34,864 nt of DNA from Streptomyces bikiniensis (GCA_000716465.1 JNWL01000056.1:1-34864), one strand, 5' to 3'. Shown: positions 1 through 7,241, counted from the first letter of the stretch. Numbers and translations are program-made. Notes: generated by a model not told the origin, from the sequence alone.

Positions 1-30
1 GGGGGCGGTGGCGGTGGCGCGGTGGTGCAC
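1..30 (-). CDS. N-terminal fragment of an unidentified leftward gene, cut by the window edge
   Basis: A GTG codon read leftward from position 30 is preceded by AAGGAG (36-41, minus strand) at a 5-base distance, which is a good Streptomyces ribosome binding site. The ten codons in the window read V-H-H-R-A-T-A-T-A-P, with no stop before the edge. This is too short to identify a family. The support is only the ribosome binding site and the open frame. Confidence 0.4.
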   Translation of the reverse strand, partial: MHHRATATAP

Positions 31-133
31 TGATGCTCCTTCCGGCCGTGCGGGGGTGAAGGAAACTTCCAAGGGGACACGGATAGCCGGAAAGTAACTG
101 CCAGGTCAAGGACCCGCGCGGGAATCGCCTGGC

Positions 134-287
134 GGCGGGCCTGGGTGGAGGGGGTGCGGGGCGCCCGGCGGCGGGCCTGAGCGGAGGGGGTGCGGGTCGC
201 CCGGCGGCGGGCCTGAGCGGAGGGGGTGCGGGTCGCCCGGCGGCGCGGACTTGAGCGGAGAGGGTACGGGGCGCCTGGCGGCGGGCT
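134..287. repeat. 36-bp tandem repeat, about four copies
   Basis: The marker GGCGGGCC recurs at 134, 170 and 206, a degenerate copy begins at 242, and a last partial copy begins at 280. The spacing is 36 bp, with about 2 bp inserted in the fourth unit. The array fills most of the gap between the left-edge gene and the 3' end of the LysR gene. I see no credible gene in 45-363. The period is divisible by three, so open frames run through it, but none has a convincing start. Confidence 0.75.
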
Positions 288-363
288 CGTGGAGCGGCCG
301 TTCGGTGGGGGTCCGTGAAGGGTGTGCGGTGGTTCGTCGGGGTGCCGCCCGGGGCGGGCCCCG

Positions 364-1284
364 TCAGGCCGGTGTCGCTATGGACGGCCAGAGTTCCTGG
401 AGGGTGGCGACCGTTTCGCGGATCGCCGGGCGGCGGGCCGCGCCCGTGCGCCACATCGCGTGCAGGCGGCGCTTCGGCATCGGGTCCAGGCGGATCGGCG
501 TCACCTCCGGCGGCAGTGCCCCGCGCCCCAGGCGGGGGACCAGGGCGACGCCCAGACCGGCCGCCACCAGGGCCACCTGCGTGTGGTTCTCGCCCGCCTG
601 ATGGGCGATCAGCGGCTCGTACCCGGTCGCCCGCAGCGTCCGGACGAGCCAGTCGTGGCAGACCGACCCCGGCGGCTGCGAGATCCACCGCTCGCCCGCC
701 AGCTCCTCCCGCCGCACCGAGTCCCGGGCCGCCAGCGGGTGGTCCCGGGGGACCAGGATGTCGCACAGGTCGTCGCCGACGACCGCCTGATCGACCCCCG
801 GCGGGGCCGGCAGCGGTGCGATGTCCCAGTCGTGCGCCACGGCCAGGTCGATCACGCCCCGCGCCACCAGGTCCACCGACAGGTGCGTGTCCACCTCCGA
901 GAGCCGGACGTCCAGGTCGGGGTGGCGCCGGGTCAGCTCCGCGAGCGCCCGGGGCATCAGACCGCGCGCCGCGCTCGGGAAGCAGCCGATCGCGAGCCGT
1001 CCGGAGGGCTTCCCGCGCCGCTCTTCGAGCCGTACCTCCGCCTCCTCCATCAGGGCGAGGAGCCGGCTCGTCGTGGCGGCCAACTGGTGGGCCTCGTCGG
1101 TGAGCCGGATGCCCCGGCCCTGCCGTTCGAGCAGGGTGGTGCCGGTCTCCCGCTCCAGCTTGGTGATCTGCTGGGAGATCGCGGACGGGGTGTAGCCCAG
1201 GGCCTCGGCGGCGGCGCCCACCGTCTTGTGGACGGAGACGGCGTGCAGGGCCCGCAGACGGCCGATGTCCAGCACGGTGACCAC
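364..1284 (-). CDS. LysR-family transcriptional regulator
   Basis: A full-length LysR-type regulator of 306 residues. The N-terminal winged helix-turn-helix covers roughly residues 6-65, with the typical LysR pattern around AAAEALGYTPSAISQQITKLE. The C-terminal part (about 90-295) is the periplasmic-binding-like effector domain, seen in GRLAIGCFPSAA and in AAGLGVALVPRL. It is transcribed away from the EamA exporter gene that starts 111 bp away. That divergent arrangement is the classic LysR layout, in which the regulator controls its neighbour in response to a small molecule. A perfect dyad lies in the shared gap. The likely role is to activate the exporter when its substrate accumulates; the effector cannot be read from the sequence. 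Confidence 0.93.
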   Translation of the reverse strand: MVTVLDIGRLRALHAVSVHKTVGAAAEALGYTPSAISQQITKLERETGTTLLERQGRGIRLTDEAHQLAATTSRLLALMEEAEVRLEERRGKPSGRLAIGCFPSAARGLMPRALAELTRRHPDLDVRLSEVDTHLSVDLVARGVIDLAVAHDWDIAPLPAPPGVDQAVVGDDLCDILVPRDHPLAARDSVRREELAGERWISQPPGSVCHDWLVRTLRATGYEPLIAHQAGENHTQVALVAAGLGVALVPRLGRGALPPEVTPIRLDPMPKRRLHAMWRTGAARRPAIRETVATLQELWPSIATPA

Positions 1285-1331
1285 CTCGGGGGCCTCGGAG
1301 GAGCGTGGGGTGAAGCGCGGGATGAAGCGTT

Positions 1332-1351
1332 GCTACATCCCATCATGTAGC
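1332..1351. promoter_or_regulatory. Dyad in the LysR/exporter divergent gap, probable LysR site
   Basis: GCTACAT (1332-1338) and ATGTAGC (1345-1351) are perfect inverted arms around a 6-bp spacer. A further half-site GCTACA lies at 1365-1370. The position between divergent starts at 1284 and 1396 fits a LysR recognition and activation site pair. Confidence 0.6.
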
Positions 1352-1395
1352 GATCCGTGCTGGTGCTACACGGTCGCCGAGGGGATCCTCGGACC

Positions 1396-2415
1396 ATGCG
1401 CCCCGCACACATCGCCCTGGCAGCGCTGGTCGCCGCCGTCTGGGGAGTCAACTTCGTCGTCATCGAGATCGGTCTCGGCCACTTCCCGCCGCTGCTCTTC
1501 TCGGCCCTCCGGTTCCTCGCGGCGGCCCTGCCCGCCGTCTTCCTCGTCGGCCGCCCCAAGGTGGCCTGGAAGTGGATCCTGGGCGTCGGCCTCGTCCTGG
1601 GCGTGGCCAAGTTCGGCCTGCTCTTCATCGGCATGGACCTGGGGGCCCCGGCCGGGCTCTCCTCGCTGGTCCTCCAGGTCCAGGCCGTCTTCACGGCCCT
1701 GTTCGCCTTCGCCCTCCTCGGGGAGCGGCCGGGCGGCGTCAGGGCGGCCGGCATGGCGATCGCCCTCGCGGGCATCGCGGTCGCGGCGGTCGACGAGGGC
1801 ACCTCGGGCCCCCTGGCCGGCTTCCTCCTGGTGATCGGCGCGGCGGTCTGCTGGGGCGTCTCCAACGTCCTGACCCGCAAGGCCTCACCGCCCGACGCGC
1901 TCAACTTCATGGTCTGGGTCAGCGCCGTGCCGGTCCTGCCGCTGCTCGCCCTCTCGCTCCTCGTGGAGGGCCCCGAGCGGGACCTCGCCGCGCTGCGCGG
2001 GCTCGACTGGGCGGGCCTCGGCGTCATCGCCTACGTCGCCTGGGCCGTCACCGTCTTCGGCTTCGGCGCGTGGGGCTGGCTGCTGCGCCGCTACCCCGCC
2101 TCCTCCGTGGCGCCGTTCTCGCTCCTCGTCCCGGTCTTCGGCATGTCGGCGGCGGCGCTGTTCCTGGGGGAGGGGATCAGCGGACCGCGCTGGTGCGCGG
2201 CGGCGCTGCTCGTCGGCGGCGTAGCGCTGACCTCGCTGTGGCGGGGCTCGCCGTCCCCCGTCCCGCCGGCGGCGACGCCCGCGGAACGGGAGGCGGTCCC
2301 CCCGGACCCGCTGCCCGGCGACGGCCCGTCCGCAGGCCTGTCGGACGGCCCGTCCGGCAGGCCGTCCGGCGCCCGGTCCGGCGCTCCGTCCGGCGGCCCG
2401 GCTAGTGGCCGCTGA
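1396..2415 (+). CDS. EamA-family (DMT superfamily) inner-membrane exporter
   Basis: A 339-residue multi-helix membrane protein with the two EamA repeats of the drug/metabolite transporter superfamily. The first repeat begins HIALAALVAAVWGVNFVVIE. The second contains the LVIGAAVCWGVSNVLTRK motif near residue 150. Members such as RhtA and YdcZ-like proteins export amino acids and other metabolites. The ATG at 1396 is preferred because it opens directly on the first membrane helix; the frame also runs back to 1357. From about residue 290 the protein ends in a hydrophilic tail rich in P, S and G, with repeats such as GPSGRPSG, which is unlikely to be membrane-embedded. Its last 14 bp overlap tail-to-tail with the LuxR-type regulator. 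LysR control is inferred. Confidence 0.9.
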   Translation: MRPAHIALAALVAAVWGVNFVVIEIGLGHFPPLLFSALRFLAAALPAVFLVGRPKVAWKWILGVGLVLGVAKFGLLFIGMDLGAPAGLSSLVLQVQAVFTALFAFALLGERPGGVRAAGMAIALAGIAVAAVDEGTSGPLAGFLLVIGAAVCWGVSNVLTRKASPPDALNFMVWVSAVPVLPLLALSLLVEGPERDLAALRGLDWAGLGVIAYVAWAVTVFGFGAWGWLLRRYPASSVAPFSLLVPVFGMSAAALFLGEGISGPRWCAAALLVGGVALTSLWRGSPSPVPPAATPAEREAVPPDPLPGDGPSAGLSDGPSGRPSGARSGAPSGGPASGR

Positions 2416-3418
2416 ACGGCTCCTTGCTGAGCAGGTAGCCGGCGTGCAGACGGTTGCGGGCCCCGATGCTTTTCATGATGTGGGAGATATGTCGCTGGCA
2501 GTTCCGTAGGGAAATTCCGACGACCTGGGCTATTCGTTTGTCCGATTCCCCCTGGGTGAGAAGCGAGATAATGGCGAGCTGAATTTCGGACGTGGCCGCG
2601 ACCCGGTCGGACCTGCGCTCCTCCGGCGAGAGGTCGGAAGCGGTCGTCCAGACCCGGTCGAAGGCTTCCGCCACGAAAGCGACGACCTGCGGATCCCGTA
2701 CGACGACGGCGCCTCTCGAGTCGTCGACGAGCGGCAGGATGCCGACCTTGCGGTCGAATATGATGCAGCGCGGAAAACCTCCGGCGAGGGTGCGGAACTG
2801 GGCGCCGAGAGGGGTCACCAGGTCCACGTACGAGAGGGTCGCGGGGCTGAAGCGGGCGGTGTGCTGGTAGAGCGTCCGCATCCTGACCCCCCGGCCGAGC
2901 AACCGGGTCGTGCGGTCCATACTGTCGGCGAGCACCTCCTCCACGCGGGCGCCGCCCGGCTGCGAGGAGAGCGCCTCTTCGCAGCACTCGTCGGCGAAGC
3001 CGGTGATCAGCCGGCGCACGTCGGACAGCTCGTGGACGATCTCCAGCGAGCAGTGGGCGTGCTGGGAGCGCGGAGTGCACAGCTCCAGCTCGTCCAGGCC
3101 GCTCCGCAGCTCGTCGACGAGCGCCTGGGTGCGGTTCAGCTCCCGCTGGAGCGGGTTGAGCACCTTCACGCGGGCGAAGTCCACGGGGTGCGGGACCAGG
3201 GGCTCCGGGCCGGCGCCGCCGGTGCCCCCGGTGCTCAGGAGCCCCAGTTCGCGCAGGTCCCGGACGGCCTCGTCGGTCTCGTGCGCCGTCAGGCCGAGGG
3301 CTTCCGCGGCGGCCCCGGCCGTGCATCCGGGCGATTCCGAGACGAACCGGTACAGACGATCCGCCGATTCGCGCAGCGGTGGAGGGTTAATCGCACCGCT
3401 TCTTCCGGTTTCATTCAA
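2402..3418 (-). CDS. LuxR-type HTH transcriptional regulator with N-terminal winged-helix region
   Basis: 338 residues. The C-terminal ~60 residues are a LuxR/NarL-type helix-turn-helix (EIQLAIISLLTQGESDKRIA, then GISLRNCQRHISHIMKSIGA), with the usual E, A and H-I-K pattern. Residues ~15-65 resemble a TrmB/MarR-like winged helix (AAEALGLTAHETDEAVRDLR). The middle resembles the ligand-sensing part of TrmB-like regulators. The start is TTG at 3418, supported by AGGGGG (3425-3430, minus strand) five bases upstream; no ATG or GTG is available nearby. The part encoding the HTH (about 2460-2600) is visibly richer in A and T than its neighbours, which hints at a different origin. It faces the small peptide gene and is the obvious pathway-specific regulator of the cluster to its right. 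It has no receiver domain, so its signal is probably a small ligand or peptide. Confidence 0.88.
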   Translation of the reverse strand: MNETGRSGAINPPPLRESADRLYRFVSESPGCTAGAAAEALGLTAHETDEAVRDLRELGLLSTGGTGGAGPEPLVPHPVDFARVKVLNPLQRELNRTQALVDELRSGLDELELCTPRSQHAHCSLEIVHELSDVRRLITGFADECCEEALSSQPGGARVEEVLADSMDRTTRLLGRGVRMRTLYQHTARFSPATLSYVDLVTPLGAQFRTLAGGFPRCIIFDRKVGILPLVDDSRGAVVVRDPQVVAFVAEAFDRVWTTASDLSPEERRSDRVAATSEIQLAIISLLTQGESDKRIAQVVGISLRNCQRHISHIMKSIGARNRLHAGYLLSKEPFSGH

Positions 3419-3430
3419 TGTATCCCCCTG

Positions 3431-3456
3431 TCATGTTTCCGCCAGGAGCAACATGA
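3431..3456. promoter_or_regulatory. Inverted repeat between the LuxR-type regulator and the peptide gene
   Basis: TCATGTT (3431-3437) and AACATGA (3450-3456) are perfect 7-bp arms with a 12-bp spacer. They lie directly upstream of the regulator's ribosome binding site and 94 bp upstream of the peptide start. The position suits an operator through which the regulator controls itself and the divergent cluster genes. Confidence 0.5.
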
Positions 3457-3495
3457 TCCCAGAGGGGACTGGTCTAGAAACGGCTTTCCGCCCGA

Positions 3496-3531
3496 GGATG
3501 AGCGAAGCGCTGACGACCTCAACGCTCATCC
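3496..3531 (+). promoter_or_regulatory. Leader hairpin just upstream of the peptide gene
   Basis: GGATGAGCG (3496-3504) pairs perfectly with CGCTCATCC (3523-3531) around an 18-nt loop. The structure ends 18 bases before the peptide ATG and just before the purine-rich stretch AAAGGTAGGGG that probably serves as ribosome binding site. It could be a translational control element in the mRNA leader or a second protein-binding dyad. Confidence 0.4.
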
Positions 3532-3549
3532 GAAAGGTAGGGGTTTTCC

Positions 3550-3699
3550 ATGGCACGTGCAGCGAGAAACATTCTCGCCATCACGGCTTCCGCGACTCTG
3601 TCCTTCCTTCTCGTCCAGGGGACCGGTGCCCAGGAAGAGCGCGCATTCCTCGCCGGATCCGGCCAGAGCAAAGTGATCAACGACCTCGGGTGGGGATGA
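3550..3699 (+). CDS. Small 49-residue signal-peptide-like protein, candidate signalling or precursor peptide
   Basis: ATG at 3550, TGA at 3697-3699, giving 49 residues. Residues 3-6 are basic (RAAR), and residues ~8-22 form a hydrophobic stretch of membrane-helix type. GTGA (24-27) followed by QEE looks like a signal peptidase I site. The remaining ~22 residues are polar and end in NDLGWG, with a single Trp next to last; there is no Cys. It has no family that I recognise. It is the first gene of the rightward cluster, divergent from the LuxR-type regulator, and its stop codon overlaps the next start (ATGA at 3696-3699), so the two are translationally coupled. It may be a secreted peptide signal read by the regulator after uptake, a precursor modified by the oxidase next door, or only a leader peptide. 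Function is inferred from context alone. Confidence 0.65.
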   Translation: MARAARNILAITASATLSFLLVQGTGAQEERAFLAGSGQSKVINDLGWG

Positions 3700-4502
3700 C
3701 CATGCCTCGTAGCAAGTCGTACAACACGTACTCCAGCCTCCAGCGTCCCGAGTTCCGCAAGCGCGTGGACGAGCTCCTCCTGAAGTTCGAGCGTGACTTC
3801 TACGAGAGGAGCAAGGGCGCGGAGGGCATGCTCGACGCGAACAAGTTCGACATGGACCTCTACAAGCGCCACAACGTGGAGACCATGATCCGGATCGGCC
3901 TCAAGCGCGCCGTGGACCCGCTGGTCGCCAACTACTGGGCCACCCGCGACCCGCAGCTCTCCAAGGAGTGGGGCCTGTACGGCGCCGAGGAGGGCCGCCA
4001 CGACCGCATGTTCGCCGGCGACCTGCACAAGGTGGGCATGACGGACGAGGAGATCTACGCGATCCGTCCGACCTTCGCCACCGAGCTGCTGAACGGCTAC
4101 TTCTACTACACGCTCGCCACCGAGGGCCCGCTCGCCTCGATGATCAGCGGCTTCTACCTCGAGTACATCGCGGGCAAGACCCAGCCCGACTGGCTCGACA
4201 TCATGGAGCAGCACGTCGGCGCCAACAACACCAAGGGCGCCCGCGCGCACCTCGCGCTCGACGAGGACGACGACCACGTCGACATGGTCTGGAACATGAT
4301 CATGCGCGTGATCAAGACCGAGGAGGACGAGGAGCGCTTCGTGGAGCACCTCACGAAGATCAACTCCCTCTTCGTCTCGTACTTCGTGGAGGTCTACGCC
4401 GCCACGGTCCTGGGCCTCGGTTCCGACCCGTCGCAGCTGACGCAGGCCGCTCCCGCCGCCGCGGTGCAGACCAACCTGCAGGCCCGGGCCGCCGCGGTCT
4501 GA
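3696..4502 (+). CDS. Heme-oxygenase-like diiron oxidase (iron-containing redox enzyme family)
   Basis: 268 residues when started at the ATG that overlaps the peptide stop; an in-frame ATG at 3702 is the alternative. The protein looks all-helical. The ligand spacing fits heme-oxygenase-like diiron oxidases and oxygenases (the broad group of UndA, BesC, SznF and PqqC-like proteins). E99-x2-H102 lies in EEGRHD, E156 in GFYLEYIAG about 57 residues later, and an acidic run ends at H194 in LDEDDDHVDM. Such enzymes use O2 for N-oxygenation, desaturation or C-C cleavage of amino- or fatty-acid substrates. The coupling to the peptide gene suggests co-production and perhaps action on the same pathway step. 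The last ~25 residues are an A/Q-rich tail. The family call is good; the substrate is unknown. Confidence 0.8.
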   Translation: MTMPRSKSYNTYSSLQRPEFRKRVDELLLKFERDFYERSKGAEGMLDANKFDMDLYKRHNVETMIRIGLKRAVDPLVANYWATRDPQLSKEWGLYGAEEGRHDRMFAGDLHKVGMTDEEIYAIRPTFATELLNGYFYYTLATEGPLASMISGFYLEYIAGKTQPDWLDIMEQHVGANNTKGARAHLALDEDDDHVDMVWNMIMRVIKTEEDEERFVEHLTKINSLFVSYFVEVYAATVLGLGSDPSQLTQAAPAAAVQTNLQARAAAV

Positions 4503-4508
4503 CGTTCC

Positions 4509-4557
4509 GGGTCCGCGGCCCCGGGGGCGGCGACGCCCCGGGACGCGCCGCGGACCC
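4509..4557 (+). terminator. Strong GC-rich hairpin after the diiron oxidase gene
   Basis: GGGTCCGCGGC (4509-4519) and GCCGCGGACCC (4547-4557) form a perfect 11-bp stem, with further pairing possible inside (CCCCGGGG against CCCCGGG). It begins 7 bases after the stop codon. There is no T tract, as is usual in Streptomyces. It probably ends or reduces transcription from the peptide-oxidase pair before the GNAT gene. Confidence 0.65.
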
Positions 4558-4709
4558 CTCCGGCACCCGAACACCCCCCTGGCGGCACCGGACACCGCGT
4601 ACCCACGACTCCCGCCCCACGCCGCCCGCCGCGGCGCCGGGCGGCGCGGGCGGCGGTGTCCGGTGTCCCTGCGGGCTGCCCACCGTCCGGCAAACCCACG
4701 GGAAGACGC

Positions 4710-5297
4710 ATGCGATACGAATGGCCGCGCGAACTGTCCGAGAAGGACATGCGCGAGATGATCGAGCTGATGGACGCCGTCGCGGTCAAGGAGCAGACCC
4801 TCGGCTTCTACGAGCCCGTCGGCCAGGAGAAGGGCCTGCCGCTGATGCGGGCCTTCGACGCCGACCTGCGCAAGGGCGCGATCGACGTCCTCGCGGTCCG
4901 TGACGAGGAGGACGACCGGATCGTCGGCATGGTCACCCTCGCCCGGGCCCCGCTGCCGGCCCGCCGGCACATCGTCGACATGCGCCGATGTGTCATCGCC
5001 CCCGACCGCAGGGGCCAGTTCCTCCTGGAGGGCTGGGCCGAGGCCCTGCACAAGGCGCGCTCCATGGGCTGCGAGGTCATCACCCTCGAAGTCCGCAGCG
5101 ACGGCCCCGTCGGCCTCTGGGAGCGGCTCGGCTTCCGCGAGTACGGGCGGCTGCCCGACTACGCCCGCCTCGACGGGCGCGAGGCCGTCACCGGCCACTA
5201 CCTGTACGCGCGGATCGCCGACGTCCTGGCCCACTTCGAGGCCACCGGCACCTGGCTGCACGAGCCGCGGCAGGAGAGCGCCGCCCTCACGGGCTGA
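4710..5297 (+). CDS. GNAT-family N-acetyltransferase
   Basis: 195 residues of GNAT type. The acetyl-CoA pyrophosphate loop lies in VIAPDRRGQFLLEGWAEAL (about residues 95-113), where RRGQFL stands in for the usual R/Q-x-x-G-x-G/A. The last strand and helix with LWERLGFREYG (137-146) are typical of the fold. GGGAAG a few bases before the ATG at 4710 serves as ribosome binding site; the frame extends upstream to 4656 without support. GNAT enzymes acetylate amines using acetyl-CoA. With a diaminobutyrate-type aminotransferase and an M20D amidohydrolase in the same cluster, a protecting or tailoring acetylation of an amino group is plausible. That is inference. The gene lies 207 bp after the oxidase gene, beyond a hairpin. 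Confidence 0.85.
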   Translation: MRYEWPRELSEKDMREMIELMDAVAVKEQTLGFYEPVGQEKGLPLMRAFDADLRKGAIDVLAVRDEEDDRIVGMVTLARAPLPARRHIVDMRRCVIAPDRRGQFLLEGWAEALHKARSMGCEVITLEVRSDGPVGLWERLGFREYGRLPDYARLDGREAVTGHYLYARIADVLAHFEATGTWLHEPRQESAALTG

Positions 5298-5305
5298 CGC
5301 CCCTC

Positions 5306-5400
5306 CCCGTACGACCGTACGAGTCCGCACGGCCCCGTACCAGCGCACGGTCCCGTACGGCTCCGCACGATCCCGTACGACCGCACACCCCCGTACGGGC
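5306..5400. repeat. CCCGTAC-type repeats between the GNAT and hydrolase genes
   Basis: CCCGTAC recurs at about 5306, 5334, 5352, 5372 and 5390, three times followed by a CCGCAC or CGCAC element, giving an irregular 18-28 bp period. The 272-bp gap 5298-5569 has no convincing gene; the rest of it is GC-rich without clear signals until the GAAGG ribosome binding site at 5557-5561. Confidence 0.6.
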
Positions 5401-5569
5401 GCCCCGTGCCCGCCCCGCATCCCCGGGCGCGTACGGCCTCACCCCCTCCCGGACCCGCCCGCGTCCCGCGGGCCGGCGCGCCGCCGCACGTCCCGGAGCA
5501 CCCCGCCGGCGCGCCCTTCCGCGCGCCCGGCGCCCACACACCCGCACGGCCACACCGAAGGGCACACCC

Positions 5570-6154
5570 ATGTCCAAGATCGCCGTCCTCACCAACGACC
5601 TCCAGTACGAGCTCGTGGAGAAGAACCCCGAGCGCGTCGCGGCCGTCGCCGCCGCCACCCCGCACTTCACCGCCTTCCTGGACGAGATCCGCCGCCGCGG
5701 CCACCACGTCTTCCACCTCCAGCTCGTCAACGACCCCGACGACCCGAACGCCGAGCGCTACGACGGGCACCTCCCGGTCCAGCGCGGCACCCGCGGCGCC
5801 GAGATCATCGAGGACTTCCTCGCCCCCGAGGACGTCGTCATGGAGAAGAGCAAGGACTCCGGCTTCTACGAGACGGACCTGCACGAGCGCCTCCAGGCCC
5901 TCGGCGTCGACACCGTCCTCATCACCGGCATGCAGACCCAGATCTGCGTCCAGACCACCGCCGCCGACGCCTTCTTCCGCGGCTACAACATCTGGGTCCC
6001 CTCCGACTGCGTCGTCTCCGCACGCCAGGAGGACAAGGACCGCGCCCTGGAGTGGCTGGACGGCTACTGCGCCACCGTCTCCGACTCCGCCGAGGTCATC
6101 AGCGTCCTCGACGCCGAGGGCACGCTGCCCCGCAAGAACATCAAGACCCCGTGA
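5570..6154 (+). CDS. Isochorismatase-like cysteine hydrolase
   Basis: 194 residues of the isochorismatase-like hydrolase superfamily. The catalytic triad is visible: D10 in VLTNDLQ, K93 in MEKSKDSGF, and the nucleophile C126 in GMQTQICVQTTAADAF. That last motif carries the cis-peptide and oxyanion signature of nicotinamidase and N-carbamoylsarcosine amidase relatives. The cysteine means an amidase or ureido hydrolase is more likely than a true isochorismatase, which acts without one. The ATG at 5570 follows GAAGG. The stop overlaps a possible GTG of the next gene, but the better hypE start is 29 bases on. In this context it could hydrolyse a carbamoyl, ureido or amide group made in the pathway. 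The exact substrate cannot be read. Confidence 0.87.
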   Translation: MSKIAVLTNDLQYELVEKNPERVAAVAAATPHFTAFLDEIRRRGHHVFHLQLVNDPDDPNAERYDGHLPVQRGTRGAEIIEDFLAPEDVVMEKSKDSGFYETDLHERLQALGVDTVLITGMQTQICVQTTAADAFFRGYNIWVPSDCVVSARQEDKDRALEWLDGYCATVSDSAEVISVLDAEGTLPRKNIKTP

Positions 6155-6183
6155 CCGCGACCCTCCCCGACCCAGGAGCAGCC

Positions 6184-7212
6184 ATGACCGCGAGCACGGC
6201 CGGCAGCAGTGACGAGATCCTCCTCGACCACGGCACCGGGGCGAAGCTGAGCCAGGAACTGGTCCAGCTCATCGCCGACACCCTCGGCGACGTCTACGTC
6301 GGCATCATGGAGGACAGCGCGATCCTCCCGGTCGAGACCGGACGCATCGCCATGACGACGGACTCCTTCGTCGTGGACCCGCCGTTCTTCGGCAACGGCG
6401 ACATCGGCAAGATCGCCGTCTGCGGCACGGTCAACGACCTCGCCGTGGCCGGCTCCCGCCCCAAGTACCTCACCCTGGGCCTGATCCTGGAGACCGGCCT
6501 GCCGATCGACCGCCTCAAGCAGGTCCTCGTGTCGATCCGCGAGACGGCCCGCGAGGCCGGCGTGCAGATCGTCGGCGGCGACACCAAGGTGGTCCGCAAG
6601 GGCGAGGCCGACCAGCTCTACCTCAACACCGCGGGCGTCGGCGTCTTCGAGCGCGAACCGCTCTCCATGACCGACGTGCGCCCCGGCGACAAGGTCGTCC
6701 TCAGCGGCCCCATCGGCAACCACACCGTCCACCTGCTCTCCATCCGCGAAGGCCTCGGCTTCGAACAGCGCGTGGACAGCGACTGCGCCCCGCTGAACAA
6801 CCTCATCGACGGGGTCCTCGACCGGGTGCCGGCCGGCGCCGTCCGCTCCATGCGCGACGTCACCCGCGGCGGACTGACCGCCGTCCTCCACGAGTACGCC
6901 GGGAAGCTCGGCCGCACCATCCGGGTCGACACCCCCAGCCTGCCGATCCAGCACGAGACCGCCATGGCGGCCGACATGCTCGGCATCAACCCGCTGCACT
7001 GCGCCAACGAGGGCTGCCTCGCCGTCTTCGTGGACCCCGCCGCCGAGGCGGACGTCCTGGCGGCCCTGCGCTCCCTGCCGTACGGCGAGCACGCCGTGAC
7101 CATCGGCGAGGTCTCCGAGGACACCGAGGTCCTGGTGCTGCTGCGGGACGCCGACGGCCGGGAGACGCAGCTGGAAGAACTCCTCGGGGCCGAACTGCCC
7201 CGGCTCTGCTGA
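6184..7212 (+). CDS. hypE: HypE homologue: carbamoyl dehydratase forming a C-terminal thiocyanate
   Basis: 342 residues, the usual HypE length, with the AIR-synthase/PurM-like fold. Recognisable blocks are DHGTGAKLSQEL (15-26; most HypE proteins have GG where this has GA), MTTDSFVVDPPFFGNGDIGK (57-76), GTVNDLAVAG (81-90), GGDTKVV (131-137) and TRGGLTAVLHE (227-237). The chain ends LPRLC, so the essential C-terminal cysteine (C342) is present. In known systems HypF carbamoylates this cysteine and HypE dehydrates it with ATP to S-cyanide, which goes to iron in NiFe-hydrogenase maturation. GGAG precedes the ATG at 6184. Next to hypF, but with no hydrogenase or other hyp genes in view, so a different cyanide or carbamoyl acceptor is likely here. 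Confidence 0.92.
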   Translation: MTASTAGSSDEILLDHGTGAKLSQELVQLIADTLGDVYVGIMEDSAILPVETGRIAMTTDSFVVDPPFFGNGDIGKIAVCGTVNDLAVAGSRPKYLTLGLILETGLPIDRLKQVLVSIRETAREAGVQIVGGDTKVVRKGEADQLYLNTAGVGVFEREPLSMTDVRPGDKVVLSGPIGNHTVHLLSIREGLGFEQRVDSDCAPLNNLIDGVLDRVPAGAVRSMRDVTRGGLTAVLHEYAGKLGRTIRVDTPSLPIQHETAMAADMLGINPLHCANEGCLAVFVDPAAEADVLAALRSLPYGEHAVTIGEVSEDTEVLVLLRDADGRETQLEELLGAELPRLC

Positions 7213-7241
7213 GGACCCGACCAGGAAGCGAGGGGATCACC

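Noticed and set aside
3519..5420. Leftward 633-codon frame opposite the oxidase and GNAT genes
   Set aside because: The translation is a compositional artefact without domains, and the opposite strand carries two recognisable families.
5570..6154. True isochorismatase of siderophore synthesis
   Set aside because: It has the active-site cysteine of the amidase-type members, and no isochorismate synthase or catechol siderophore gene is nearby.
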